Positions 12,155 to 23,700 of a stretch of 64,000 nt of DNA are shown here, piece after piece. This DNA comes from Lepidodermella squamata (taxonomy: Eukaryota > Gastrotricha), in assembly GCA_047495785.1 (NCBI GenBank), contig JBLDXI010000009.1, positions 4,402,001 through 4,466,000 on the forward strand, written 5' to 3'. The notes under the pieces are model-generated. The model saw only the letters and a program-made list of their open reading frames with translations. It had not been told where the DNA came from and did no database searches. Positions within the stretch are counted from its first letter, which is position 1, and the number at the start of each line of letters is the position of its first letter. A program made the position numbers and the translations under genes.

Positions 12155-15100
12155 TTCATCCCTGGGTAAATAAATTGAAGTATTTTTCTTATTTTTTCCG
12201 TATTAGTAAACGGGATTTTAAATTCTATAAAATGTTATAAGATGTTCCTATGATTGTCACGTTTCATTCAATGCCCTAGCTATTAGGAATTAGGACAGGT
12301 TAATTAGCGGGAAATTTCCCCATGTTTTTAAAATTAAACCTCCCCTAAGTCCGCGACTCACCCCAGCGATTTAACACATCTTTCCCGGGGAAAACCCGGA
12401 AAAATCCGATTGGTAACTTTTGGTATTTTTCCCGATCGGGCCGAATTTCTCCGGATTTTTTTATTCTCATTGACAAATGTGATATTTCTTACTTCTTATT
12501 ATGGGACGCTAATCGGAATTTACAGCTAAAGTAAAATGGTTCATTTTACGAAAAATCTATTTTCGCAAGGTAAACCGTAGGATATTTCCCAAGAGTATGC
12601 AAAACTGGATATTACAGCGTGTCGCATAAGTTGCGCAAACATTTGTAATGTAGGACATTTTTTGAGGAGAAAACTTGTAGAAATCAGGGAAATTTCCATC
12701 CTTTATCCACGATTTTACCGAAAAAATTACCGAAGAAAACCCTGAAAACTCCAATGGTAACTGGTTCGGTAATTTTTGGTTTTTACCTGATAATTGAATT
12801 CAATTTTTAAATTTCTTTGGATTTATTTTACCCTATTCATAATAGACGCAATAGACATACTTGATTACTATTTGTATGGCATTTTAAATTTTATTGCCAT
12901 GGCCATGAGCCATGAGATATGACTTCTCCTCTCATTTTAGATTTTAGAGCTTCTGATCCCATTTCCGTATATTTCCTTGGTTTCCGTTACTTATGGGACA
13001 ACAAGGGCGATAATTTTCCGATTTTTCCATTTTTAAAAAAATTAACATATCCCTGGCCATGCCATTAAACGTGATTTCACCGGAGTGATTTGAAACCCAC
13101 CATAGAATATTTTTTCCGGCCATAATCGAAGTCACCCCTGAGTCACGGTAATTTTTTGAACAAATCATTCCACGGCGATTAGTTGATAATTGGAGCGTAA
13201 GATTTATTGATCAATTAAGAATGTTTTATAATTTCAATTTTAATAAGTAATCATAAAAATTTCAGATTCACTTACCGGCTTTTAAAGTTGAACAGGACTT
13301 CCAAGGGACAGATTCTTTGGATTCTTTGATGAAGTTGAAGAGATCGATTTAGATTTGGTACAGACCAAATAATGAGAGAATGATTTTCATGATGAGGAAA
13401 GCGTGCATGACATGCCAAAATTAATTGTTCAGTAGAAGCTCTATTACATGGTCGGGACAGTCGTCAATTTGTGTCCCTTTTCGATGAAAAAATTCAATTT
13501 CGCAACAATCCGCCTCGCGTGTATCCGGTCTCAATTGGGACAATCCTCGGTTTTTTCTGAGTTTTTTTTTAATTTGCGATTCAAGCAACAGACGGCAAGT
13601 CATAGGTTGGCTCATCCTCGGCGGCTAATATCGAATACCGGTTTTAGCTTTTCAGGGCGATTTTACCTTAACCCTTTCATGGCGGAATTATTTATCTGCT
13701 GGAGAAAAAATATTTGACGGCAATTCTAGGGGTTTTAGAGGGCCCTGATCACGATTTTGAAACCCGTTTATCTCTATCTATCACCGTTAATGCTGTACAA
13801 AAACTGGCCGAAATCGTCCTATCCGCCCAGCTGATTTCAGCAGATTTTTCGAACACCCTAATTTCTGTGTCAGGGGCCTCCAGCTTTGGAATTTTAGATT
13901 ATAAATTACTCCCATGAATGTCCCCAAAATTCTCCCTCACCTAAATCGCCGAAAACATTCAGTTTAAAAAAGTTTCAGAGGCTCAGCATTCAGATCTGAA
14001 TTCAGCTTTTCCAGTTTTTGCTCGCGACAGTTTTTGCAGCACAAAAACCACGCACTCCGCCTGTATGAGTCCTGGCGGATAGGACGATTTCGGCCGGTTT
14101 GATTAAATCTCAATAACGTCGGCATTGTTATTTTCCAACTCGAAAAAATTTACACAGAGGTCAATGAGACTATGGCGGACACGGTGGTATTTTTTGTTGG
14201 ATCAAAAAATGATCAGAAACCTATGAGATTTCAAGTTGAAAAAAATCGAAATTTCAATCTCAGGTTGACTATTTTCAAATGGCTTGTATGTCCTGACCAT
14301 GCAAGATAACGGCGCCCTGGTCTCAAAACCTTGTAGCCAACATCGAAAAGCAATATTCCTGAAAAGGGCGATCAAAAATTCATCGAATTCAATTTTCTGT
14401 GAATTTTCAAAGTCGAAATTCCGAAATCGTCCTTCCCGCCGTGAAAGGGTTAATTTTTGCCAAATTTCGGCGGCGCCACGCTTAATTCAAGCCAAAATTA
14501 GAGCGAAATTAACATCAGGAATCCTAATTTGAGTCACCCTAATAGGAATCAAAGACCTTAAATCGCTTTCAGAACAAGTTACATGCAGGACCGTTCAGGA
14601 CCGAACGATTTTTAAATTGCCGATAACCAGGTGATAGAATAGAAAAATTAACTCAATTCACAGAAAAATCAGGAATCTTTTTCCCTATCGTTGCTTGAAA
14701 ACTCCAGAATTGTTTGAGCAAAATCTGTTTGTTTACCCTCGAAAAACATGGTCAATAATATTATAGTCGAACTTCGAACAAGTTTTTATATACTATTCGT
14801 GGTTGAACGGCTTTCCGGTTGCGTAATATTCAAAAAAATTTCAAACTCAGTAAGACTCATAGATATATCATATAGAAGGCTGAGATAACTTGGCATTATC
14901 AAATTTGTATAGGCAAAATCCGGAATCTTCCCCATATTTTCATTAAGTTCGATCTAAGGCTCGGGACCTTTTAGGTTCCTGAGCTTTCCAACCCTAATAA
15001 TTTCAAGCTTTTGCCAGTAAATTTGATCTTGCCAAGTAATCCAAGTAATATTTATTTGAAATAATATTCCGTGCAGATCTTTTCAAAAAAAATAATGAAC

Positions 15101-15321
15101 AGCACAGACTGAACACGAAAATAACAGGTTTTTTTTAGCAATGATTGCCCCTCCTCATACAGGTAATTTCTCACACAAAAAACTGGCTCACAACTCTCAG
15201 ATAAAATTGACGTGGCTCAACATGAGAAGTGCCGCGAGTAAATGAATAATATCGAAAAAAATTCGTTGCCATATTTTTATGTTATATAGTCACATTATTT
15301 TCCGCGATGATGATGAGATTA
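12155..15321. other. Long 5' UTR intron, dispersed repeats, no further clear gene
   Basis: 12162-13275 is the inferred 5' UTR intron of the MASK copy 2 gene. It contains a dispersed repeat with CCGAATTTCTCCGGAT and ATTGACAAATGT words, which recurs at 35.68 kb. 13.62-14.53 kb holds more repeat words (GAATACCGGTTT, GGCCGAAATCGTCC). No coding sequence is supported beyond the small ORF near 13.4 kb. Confidence 0.5.
13421..13615 (-). CDS. Small ORF with conserved RKGTxIDDCPDHVIE peptide (uncertain)
   Basis: 64-codon open frame; only its 3' half (EFFHRKGTQIDDCPDHVIELL) looks coding. The same stretch occurs at 10.95-11.03 kb, and over the aligned codons the two copies differ mainly at third positions (four synonymous versus three to four replacement changes), which suggests past coding constraint. 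The second copy carries an 8-nt deletion just upstream. It lies directly upstream of the 5' exon of the MASK copy 2 gene on the same strand. I do not recognise the peptide; it could be the last exon of a gene whose other exons I cannot find, or a remnant. Confidence 0.3.
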   Translation of the reverse strand: MSQPMTCRLLLESQIKKKLRKNRGLSQLRPDTREADCCEIEFFHRKGTQIDDCPDHVIELLLNN

Positions 15322-15618
15322 TCACAGATTGAATAGCTGCCGCGGTTCGACCTTGGCGCGTTGAATGTAGCGCCGAAGCGGGCAACTGCCGCCGCAATGC
15401 GGGCAACAACGCTGCTTGCTGGTGGCGTCACGCATCAGTGGATACGCGTGCCGCTCGCCGTCCTCGTCGGATGATTTGCCCTGTTCAAGATTTTCGCCGT
15501 TATTGATCTCGCCGCCGCTGTCGGCTGAATGCTGACGGCATTTGAAATACGCACGCACCAGTGAACCGGAACGCGAATTTTCGCCCGAACACGTCGGCGT
15601 TGTCTGTTGATTGGCCAT
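15322..15618 (-). CDS. CPxCGGxC/PRxLF family protein, member 5
   Basis: 98 aa, starting MANQQTTPT; I prefer this Met at 15618 over the upstream one because paralogues start with MA(E/N). Order: TTPTCSGENS; GSLVRAYFKCRQHS; an acidic linker (SSDEDGE); PLMRDATSKQRC; CPHCGGSCPLRRYIQ; VEPRQLFNL at the end. It is one of the shortest intact members, with the linker reduced. A 51-nt 5' UTR intron (15737-15787, GTAAGC...TTTGCAG) matches the position seen upstream of the 6 kb and 24 kb copies, and the flanking exon words (GTTATTGCCC) also match. Function unknown. Confidence 0.74.
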   Translation of the reverse strand: MANQQTTPTCSGENSRSGSLVRAYFKCRQHSADSGGEINNGENLEQGKSSDEDGERHAYPLMRDATSKQRCCPHCGGSCPLRRYIQRAKVEPRQLFNL

Positions 15619-15639
15619 TTGCCAAAAATGTCTGATCAC

Positions 15640-16710
15640 GTGACAAAAAAATTGAAAAAAATATAAATCCGATTTTTCAACGCGAAATTTTGGTAAATAT
15701 CGATTTTAGCAAAAATGGTGGCTCACAATAACGGGTCTGCAAAATATGACAAAAATTTAGTTAACAAGCGAAAACTTGATGGCTTACCCATATAAGTCAC
15801 GTCGTTAGAAAAGTAATGCATTCTATATCAGGTGTTTTTTACGGGCAATAACAATATGATGTTATCAGAGAGAAAACAGGAGAAATTTTGTTTAGCAGTC
15901 ATACTGCAGAACTCATGTTTTACCTTGTTTTTATTTGATCTGTATAATTGAGTAATTGTTAAGTGCAGATTGAGTAATTGAATAGAACATAAATAAAGGT
16001 ATGTTAGTTGTGTTTTGTTACTTCAGTTAGGTATAGGTATATTGGAAAATTTCAAGATGGATATGGTGAAAAGCGCTATCTTGATTTGTAGCTCGTAAAG
16101 TGCCATAGTGAATTAGACGTGATTGTATATAGAATATTCACATAATTTCTACTGAAAACGGATTTAAGAAAAATTAGCAACAAATTAATTGAATTTGCTA
16201 AACTGTAGATGAGTTTTTTTGAAGGATTTTAGCTATTTGAGGTAGAATTTGTAGCCACGTGCTATGAATTTTACGGCAGCCGCGTGTTCTATTTTTCGAT
16301 TTAAGACAAAAAAATTGTAATCCGACTACGTAACACAGAAAATGTGAACAATGGTCATTAAATATAATGTCCCTTTTCTAATTTTTTTGATTTTTTTAGA
16401 GCACCCCGCCCTAAATTAGGCCACCGGCTGTGTAGCAGTTTTTTTGAAAATAAATCAAATTTTTTGAAATTTTCAAAGTTTCTCCAATCTAGTTCAGGAT
16501 TTTTTAAGCACGTGATCGCAAAGAAAATCATTAAAATGGGCGAGCAGGTTAAGGTTGTTTCTGCAAGGGCTTTGTGGCCGTAAACACCAGAGGTTCATGC
16601 ATCTCGTCGTCAAGAAGATTTCACGCGTAAAGCAGCAAATGCGGCTTTAAATTCAGCTTGTCGAGACGAATCCAACGATACCAAATTTATGGTATTAGCG
16701 TACCTGGACG
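15640..16710. other. Conserved family 5' flank, then intergenic
   Basis: 15.64-15.95 kb is homologous to the 5' flanks of the 6 kb and 24 kb family genes. From 15.95 to 16.7 kb it is AT-rich with no gene. Confidence 0.5.
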
Positions 16711-17468
16711 AGGTGACCCAAATTTAGGGCACATTTTCAGGCCCGCCTAAGTTTCCTCCACGCGCGCGCTCCTATTGGCTGGCGTTTTGTGCGTGCGATT
16801 GCGTAACACGCGTGCACAATGCGAGCAAACAAATTCCCGAATTATACCCCAATTTATTTTTAAAATTAAATTCGTCCACGATCATGATAGCACATTGGAC
16901 AGAGCAGTTAAAACTGAATATTCTTATCTAAAATTCGTATGGAATAAATTATTTAAAATTGAAATTTAATGAATCGTTGGGACTTGCAGAATTGCGCGCG
17001 CACAAGTTTAAGTCGTGCCTCCACATGGTTTTTAGTATTTTAAAACCGCGCGCGGCCGTTACAAAGGCTAACTTTCGAATTTATCGGCGGTTTTTGTATC
17101 AAAATGAAATTCATCAAATTTGGAATCGATTGAATATGGGGTTCTCGCTCGAAAAATGTAAAGCGAAAATGTTTTACGTGTGATGAAAATTTGTCGTCTG
17201 CATTTTCGTTAACGCGCGCGCTCACAAGTTACTAGTACATGCGCGCATTACTTTGAATGCACGTAAAACATTTTCGCTTTACATTTTTCGAGCGAGAACC
17301 CCATATTCAATCGATTCCAAATTTGATGACTTTCATTTTGATATAAAAACCGCCGATAAATTCGAAAGTTAGCCTTTATCATTCATTGAGCGCGTGGCCG
17401 ACCAATCAGAGTGCGCGCGTGGAGGAAACTTAGGCGGGCCTGAAAATGTGCAAATTTAGGTCACCCTG
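16711..17468. mobile_element. Fold-back (long inverted repeat) element, about 0.76 kb
   Basis: The outer arms 16711-16783 and 17396-17468 are inverted copies (shared word CACATTTTCAGGCCCGCCTA and its complement). Nested inside, 17063-17179 and 17260-17378 form a second, near-perfect inverted pair around an 80-bp loop. No transposase is present, so it is non-autonomous. Related arm sequence (TTCGAGCGAGAACCCC) recurs at 27.67 kb. Minus-strand transcription is not indicated. Confidence 0.75.
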
Positions 17469-17888
17469 TTTCCTAATTCCGGCCGGAAGTCTGTGGGAGT
17501 AAATAATTAGCCATAAATCAAGATAAAATCGTCCGTATTATTTTTGGATGCCGGCATTAAATAGCCTAAAAACTTGACTCGAATTCTGTGTTTGCCAATT
17601 ATTTTCTAAAAATTCACCTGGAAAAGCTCAAAGTGGGAAAAGCCCGAAAAGTGGCCGAATTATTGGGGCGGTGTATTATAAATGTTTAGTGTAAAAAATC
17701 GGGGGAAAATGTCTGAAAAGAATCACCGGAATATAGTACAAGGCCATCGATATTTTTTCCGATTTCGATTCGATCATCGATCGGGGAAGCAGACGTTCCG
17801 AAAAAATCACCAATCGATGGTCGCATCGAAATCGGAAAACGAGCATTACAGCTTTTCATAATTTATTTAATTTAATTCTTACTACTAA
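17469..17888. other. Intergenic
   Basis: Repeat words (GTGGCCGAATTATTGG) and a short palindromic ATCGATCG-rich patch near 17.77 kb. No gene. Confidence 0.4.
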
Positions 17889-20318
17889 TTAAACAAGCGA
17901 TCGTGTTTTAACAGTCATTCCCTTGAGCGTGAAATAGCTTAGGGCTAGGCTGGTGGAGAGAGACAGCAAGAGACAGGCGAAAGCAATGGCTGAATGCTGA
18001 CTGGATTGGTTTTGCAACGTAAAAATTATCAGTATCGAGCAAAGTAACAATGACAAAGCATTCAGCGGGCCAATAACAATTCCTCCAATCTCCTGGCAGC
18101 AACTATTAACCATAAGTTTCATGCCCTGTTTAACACGATAGCCTTGATAAGAACAGAATGCCAAGACCGCCATGTGTAAAGCAGCTAAGCTTGCCATCCA
18201 CGCAATTGCGTTCGGCGATGAGCAAACGACTTCGGATATTTCAAAATAAGTGTCCGTAATCGGGTCATAATTCTTAATTCGCGATGCGACTATCAATTCA
18301 CAGGAGAATGAATCAGAGAGCAGCCAAATGATCAGGAGCAACATGTTACCATTGATAAAGGCTAAAGTAGCCAGAAATGTTCGCTTTTGGATCTTGGCTT
18401 CAAACTCAACCGCTGGACCTTTCGCAGAATCGCGGATGCTTGGGTAAACCGAAACAATTGTGCTGCGCGTCTTTGCGTCAGATCTCGATCTATCCCTAGT
18501 GTTGTTTTGGCCAGTGGATGCATCAGAGCCCTCAACTACTGCCAATATGTGCACAACTTTGCCGTTCTGCATAACTTTAACACGTTTGGGTAGAGGGGGC
18601 AATTTCCTCGCCAGGAAAAAAGTTCGGAATGAAACCACGCCAACAACGAGCGACATCGATAGAACAAGCAAGACAAGTCGAGTCATTGATATCGCCAAAC
18701 TGTAAAAGCTGGTCTTCATCGAAAACGCAACTGCTGCGCCATTCAACACTATGCATCCAGCATACCCGGCTATTTTCATGAAAGGAGATGTGCCAAGTTC
18801 TGGTTTCCCGCTTTTCTTTATGGTCACGAAAATGATTCCAAGCTGAAACAATGTAAGGAGAGCTGCAATCGTTATGACAGCTGTTGAAACTTCAGAATTA
18901 ACCTCTCGCACCAGCGAAATTGAAAAAGCAACGTCCCTCGGCGGGTTTCCGCCGTTGTTCCAAGCAGCCCAATCCATCGCCTCGAGAGGGGAGACTTTAT
19001 AGCGGCCGTAGAACATGAAGTCCAGGCTGGCATTAACCTCAACGGAAGCGAACTTATTGCGATATCCTTTAGGATTGTAGTGCGAGTAAAGAATCATGTC
19101 ATTCTCGGAGTAGCCGCGCTTGCTGAAACGAAGTTGGCCCCTCAGGCCTGATATGTTGACAGCCAAAACAGATTCATTTACAACCTTCATCACAAATTCG
19201 GCGTTTGTGTTCATGTCTCGCAATGACATGTTGTAATCTCGTTTCAATCGCTTATCGGCTTCATGCATGGCGTAGATCCCCATCATAGTGGCATCATGGC
19301 AGACATATTTCAACGATCCTGCAGTTGCAGAGCGAGGTACTTTTAGAATTTCAAGCATTTTCTCCTCGAAGTAAGTAGTATTGTAGCCCAGTTCGCTGAC
19401 TCTGCTATCATCGATGACCTGATTGACCGGACCGAAAAACATCGAGTACCTGAGTTGCGTTCTGATTATCTCCCTATCACACCAAGGATCCAAGAAAGCA
19501 CTTGGTGAAATGTTGTTCGGGTCCGCAGCAAGTGAGTTCGACATGAAAAACATGTATCTTTGGCCGGTTATTCCAGCGTGAAAAGCCTTGCAAAGAAATC
19601 GCCAGAGCAGCGGCTCATTCGTAATGTACGCCACGATGATTCGAATGTCGTGAAAACGAATCTCCTCAATAGCGTCGTCTGTTATGTCCAAGACAAGGTT
19701 GAAAGTTGGAACCTTTATGCCGCTCTCCAGCGCGTATCTGTTGACGTATGTTGCTGAAATATAGTCGTTCGGAGCGCTGGCCAGCGTTATAATTCCTATA
19801 GTCGACCATTTCCCTATGTCTTTGAAGAAATGAACCAAGGATATAGCATTGAGCTCTCCGTTTGACTGAACGTTGTAGAGATTCGGATAGGTCACGTGAT
19901 CAGCGAGAAATGGAGCCGAGCATGCTATGGCTAGTCCGACCATGTTGAAGTATTTCAACGGCTTCCCATATGGTTTGCAGCCAATGGAGAAAAATGGTCC
20001 GATGAAAATCGGCGAGCGGATGAGACCGTTATCTGTTCTGTTTTCCCACGCTCGGCCGTATCGCACGAGTTCGCGGACTGGGGCGTAGCCTTGCGTGAAG
20101 CCCTCTTCATCACGATAGTCTGGTACGATGTTGTAGTCAGGTAAGACATCAGTTCGGTTGTTGGCGTGATCTATTGCGATTTTCACGGCTGGCGCGCACG
20201 CTATATGCACAACGGGGAACACATGAAGCATAGATATGTTGAATTTCTTATTCTGGCAGTTGCATTGTGGTGACGAAAATGCAATCAGAATCAAGAAAGT
20301 GTACCCTTTTAGCGACAT
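17889..20318 (-). CDS. Class C G-protein-coupled receptor, GABA-B-like, intronless
   Basis: 809 aa in a single exon, ATG at 20318. Residues 1-21 look like a signal peptide (hydrophobic LILIAFSS, then CNCQ). Residues of about 30-440 form a periplasmic-binding/ANF-receptor-type Venus flytrap module (HVFPVVHIACAPAVKIAID, PIFIGPFFSIGC, WSTIGIITLASAPNDY). Seven membrane segments fill about residues 475-800, with basic intracellular loops. There is no sushi domain and no Cys-rich linker of the mGluR type, which favours the GABA-B side of class C. The ligand cannot be inferred. The lack of introns over 2.4 kb is in keeping with this window but could also reflect an old retrocopy. A minus-strand TATA-like box is at 20721-20730. 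Confidence 0.85.
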   Translation of the reverse strand: MSLKGYTFLILIAFSSPQCNCQNKKFNISMLHVFPVVHIACAPAVKIAIDHANNRTDVLPDYNIVPDYRDEEGFTQGYAPVRELVRYGRAWENRTDNGLIRSPIFIGPFFSIGCKPYGKPLKYFNMVGLAIACSAPFLADHVTYPNLYNVQSNGELNAISLVHFFKDIGKWSTIGIITLASAPNDYISATYVNRYALESGIKVPTFNLVLDITDDAIEEIRFHDIRIIVAYITNEPLLWRFLCKAFHAGITGQRYMFFMSNSLAADPNNISPSAFLDPWCDREIIRTQLRYSMFFGPVNQVIDDSRVSELGYNTTYFEEKMLEILKVPRSATAGSLKYVCHDATMMGIYAMHEADKRLKRDYNMSLRDMNTNAEFVMKVVNESVLAVNISGLRGQLRFSKRGYSENDMILYSHYNPKGYRNKFASVEVNASLDFMFYGRYKVSPLEAMDWAAWNNGGNPPRDVAFSISLVREVNSEVSTAVITIAALLTLFQLGIIFVTIKKSGKPELGTSPFMKIAGYAGCIVLNGAAVAFSMKTSFYSLAISMTRLVLLVLSMSLVVGVVSFRTFFLARKLPPLPKRVKVMQNGKVVHILAVVEGSDASTGQNNTRDRSRSDAKTRSTIVSVYPSIRDSAKGPAVEFEAKIQKRTFLATLAFINGNMLLLIIWLLSDSFSCELIVASRIKNYDPITDTYFEISEVVCSSPNAIAWMASLAALHMAVLAFCSYQGYRVKQGMKLMVNSCCQEIGGIVIGPLNALSLLLCSILIIFTLQNQSSQHSAIAFACLLLSLSTSLALSYFTLKGMTVKTRSLV

Positions 20319-20720
20319 GTTTTCGAAAATTTACTTTGAAGGCAGGTCAAGAATGCAAAAATGATGTTAAGCGGCCGCTGCACTTCAACAGTCGCCGCCT
20401 AGTTTTCCGGATCAACAAGATCATACGTCATAACTTTTTTTCAGAAGCAATGGAGCCACCTACCTACTGTAACAAATCAATTTCAACATCCTCTGCTTAG
20501 TCTGCTGGCAAACTTAAAACGGAAAGCGAGGTATGCGGACGCCCTGGGTTCGATTCTTTCAAATGTTCCAAGATTTCAAATGCTCGGATTTCCAATTTCA
20601 TTTTTTATTTCATAACTAGGAAATTTGAGCTTACTTGTGAACTGCCAATGCGGTTTACGGATGGGACAGAGTCGCGCTTTTTACATTGCACCAGCCTATT
20701 CATACATATTGTTGATGAAG

Positions 20721-20730
20721 TTTTATATAA
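20721..20730 (-). promoter_or_regulatory. TATA-like box upstream of class C receptor
   Basis: TTATATAAAA on the minus strand, about 400 bases upstream of the ATG. The intervening 5' UTR contains a possible AG/GTAGGT donor near 20470. Role inferred from position. Confidence 0.35.
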
Positions 20731-21746
20731 TATGTTTCCACTCTCGAAATTTGAGAACGTCACCAGAAAAAAAGTTGTCTGCCGTGCACTCTTTTCCCAT
20801 ATCGCGACTTGCGCGCCGCAAAGGTGTGCCGGAAATAGAACAAAATGGCGTTGACTCGGCGACTGAAAATTGAAACTGAAACTGGCGACTGACTCGGCGA
20901 TGATGCAAAAACTTAATTTTACGCTTACGCTATTTGCTTCTATTTCCAGCACGCAAATCGCGACATCAAGTCAGATGAAACCTAAAACGCAAGCATTATC
21001 ATCTCTACGATCAATCATCTAAAACATCAAGCTACTTATCCAGTTGGTTGTTGGTGTGAGAACTAAAACCAGACCTTTTTTGTGATGTAATTTTACATGA
21101 AATGAGAGAGACGCGAAATGTTGGTTCAAAGTTCTCAAGTTTCTGAGATAATGGCTTGATGTATCCTTTTGATTTTTAAAGAACGGGACGGCGATGATGT
21201 CCCCGCAGCCAATGAATCTGCTAAACGGCTCGGGAGTAGGTCCCGAGAGGGATCGTCAGCTTCAGTTATTTGAGCAAAGAAAAGAAGCGTTTAACTTTCA
21301 TTTTGCCACTGGGTGCATAGGTATTGCATTCTGCTGAAGCTCTGATGCATGATTCAGGCATTATTCTACTGTTAACCGGCAGAAGATACAAGAAATGGTA
21401 TTATCGTTACTATAGTCATTGATCAAATCAATATTAGCAGAAGCGACATTCCACCTGATGATGTTGATTGTGGATGTACATTCAAGTCAGAAAGTTATTC
21501 GGGAACCGCTGCCCTATCAGCCGGAAGAATCTGAGGCTTATATTTTCCATGTCAAACGCCGGGTTGTTGAGGAGAAATGTATGTTCAATGCCAGAAGAGT
21601 CCGAAATAGAACCACACTGCAGCAGATAAGCAAAGGAATTTATCCATACTTTATTAGAAATTAGAAATTTTCACATCGCTATAGCCTTACAAGTGACAAA
21701 TTTGGCGTAGGAATTCAGAAAACTTGTTCAAAGAAATCGGAGAAAT
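20731..21746. other. Intergenic
   Basis: No gene that I can support. Short open frames on both strands show no family signature, and a tRNA-B-box-like word (GGTTCGATTCT) sits just upstream near 20550. Confidence 0.4.
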
Positions 21747-22196
21747 TCAGCTTTTCTCGTCAAATTTACGGCCTGGTGTATCGATATTTTCGTCCTCAGC
21801 GAATAGTTTCCGCGGCACCACCGGCTTGGCGGCAATGCGCCGGCGGCGCGGGCAGTCGCCGCCGCAGAACGGGCACAAGCGCTTCTCGCGGCAGGCCGGG
21901 CCCGTGTAGTGGCCGTTCGGGTTGCGGTACTGGTACGGCTCGTCTCGCTTCATGATATTGATGCGGCCTTTGGCGGTGGCCCGGGCGCGCGCCTCGCATG
22001 GGTTCTCGCTGAGCGTGAGGCGCGGACTGTGCAGCAGCGCCTCGCACGAGAACTGCAACTTGGTGACGACGGCTTTTTCAGCGGCTTTACTGTCGTGATG
22101 GTTCATAAGTGAACTGCCCGCCGATTTTGAACTCGTCGGCGTGTTGGTAGCTGTTGTGTTAGGGCCATCGTTACCAGCTCGTTCCGAACCCGACAT
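21747..22196 (-). CDS. CPxCGGxC/PRxLF family protein, long GC-rich subgroup copy 1
   Basis: 149 aa, starting MSGSERAGND. Order: NTPTSSKSAGSS; KLQFSCEALL box; LTLSENPCEARARATAK segment; MKRDEPYQYRNPNGHY; GPACREKRLCPFCGGDCPRRRRI (two Cys pairs); AAKPVVPRKLF; then an acidic tail. The C-terminal half is very GC-rich compared with its AT-rich surroundings and is nearly identical to the 38.3 kb copy, pointing to strong selection or recent conversion. The arginine run could act as a nuclear signal (inference). The terminal RKLF fits the same RxLF pattern as all other members. Function unknown. Confidence 0.76.
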   Translation of the reverse strand: MSGSERAGNDGPNTTATNTPTSSKSAGSSLMNHHDSKAAEKAVVTKLQFSCEALLHSPRLTLSENPCEARARATAKGRINIMKRDEPYQYRNPNGHYTGPACREKRLCPFCGGDCPRRRRIAAKPVVPRKLFAEDENIDTPGRKFDEKS

Positions 22197-23700
22197 TTTA
22201 TCGAAAAAAAAGTTCTATAGTAAATTCTATAGTATCAAATTCTTAAAAAAATGATTACTTCACATAGTTGGAAGAATTACTGTTATCAGTATAGCAAATT
22301 TTAGGAGATTCGGGTAAAGAGCAAGGTAAAATTGTGTCATGTCCGTGATCGACCAAAATTCGCTAAAAGAATTGAGAGAATCTAGCGCCGATTCGCCGTG
22401 GTGCAAATATTTGGAATAAATCTTGATTAATTAGCCAAAATTGTTTTTTTTAATTTCATCGAAACTTCGGGGCTAAAAATTGATAACAAAATCAAGGTTT
22501 AATTTGCATTAACCCAGCTTTATGCTAGTTCAATCTCGAGATCGACTTGTAGCAATTAAAAGTTAGTTTTGCGGGTATAAATATTAGCATCTCCCGGCAC
22601 TAAAATTTTTCCGATTTTTTTTACGATTTCGACTTATTTTCGATTAATAACAAGCTCCTAATATTTTCACTAACATTAACTGTTACCCTCAGATATCATT
22701 GTCGTAAAAATCACTGGTTTGTAAAATCGATATCGGCGCAGAAGGCTAAAACACATGCATAATAATGAGATCTCTCGTTAGGGCATGATATAAAGTTGAA
22801 AATTTGAGGTTAAATAATTGATTTCAAAAATTACAGATCAATAATTGAATCGAATTTAATGAAACGTAAGTAGAAAGTTTCACTTAGGATTCGATGAAAT
22901 TTCCAATGGCAACGCATGTTACACGTATATACAGTAGGAAGAGACGAGTCGCAGGAAAAGGGACTTGTATTATATTGCGAAACAACAAAAAATATAAATG
23001 GCCGGCGTTTACGTAGAGTGGTCTGCTCCAATTTTCAGACACGAAGTTTAAAAATGGGACTCAGCTTTCAATTCCATCGAACCTTTATTTTTTCTTGGGC
23101 CAATTTGGTTATTGGGCCGAGTGAATTGCTGTTTCCTTGGTGGTACCATGGAAATGACTCTATAATTTTCTAAAATCGAAAACAATATTAAAAGACAATT
23201 TTTCGGCTGTCCATAACCGAGAAATGTAGAATTATTATGTAAAATTCCTAACCGCGCCCGTTCACAAACTGATTTCTGTTTTCCTCGTATGTAATTTCTA
23301 ATCAAAAGCCACTGAAAAAATAATGGCTAACTTTGACGTCCGCTTGTTGAACAGGCCAGCATAATATAGTAACTGCACCATCACATTTAGTTATTACTCT
23401 AAAGAGGCTGAAGCAATTCGTGTTTTCTGGGTCAAATGCGGGCATGCGTCATTACTATTCTTGACCTAAATGCTGGCAATCAGGGCATTTTTTGCCTTAA
23501 AGCGCCTAAATTATATAGGTCTGACATTAAGCTTGACGGCCTAGCCAAGTCGATATAATTATCGATGCTTGGGTCGTCTCACGTGCCGCCATTCCTTTTT
23601 TCGAGGTCTTATCGGAGCAAAAAGAAAATTACATACGAGGGAAAAAGAAATCAGTTTGTGGGTGTATGCAATTCGCTGTGTGCGTATGTAGATACTTTGA
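22197..23700. other. Intergenic
   Basis: AT-rich sequence with no coding frame, RNA gene or clear repeat that I can support. Confidence 0.45.

Noticed and set aside
20540-20570. A tRNA gene suggested by GGTTCGATTCT
   Set aside because: Only the B-box-like word is present; no cloverleaf can be drawn around it.
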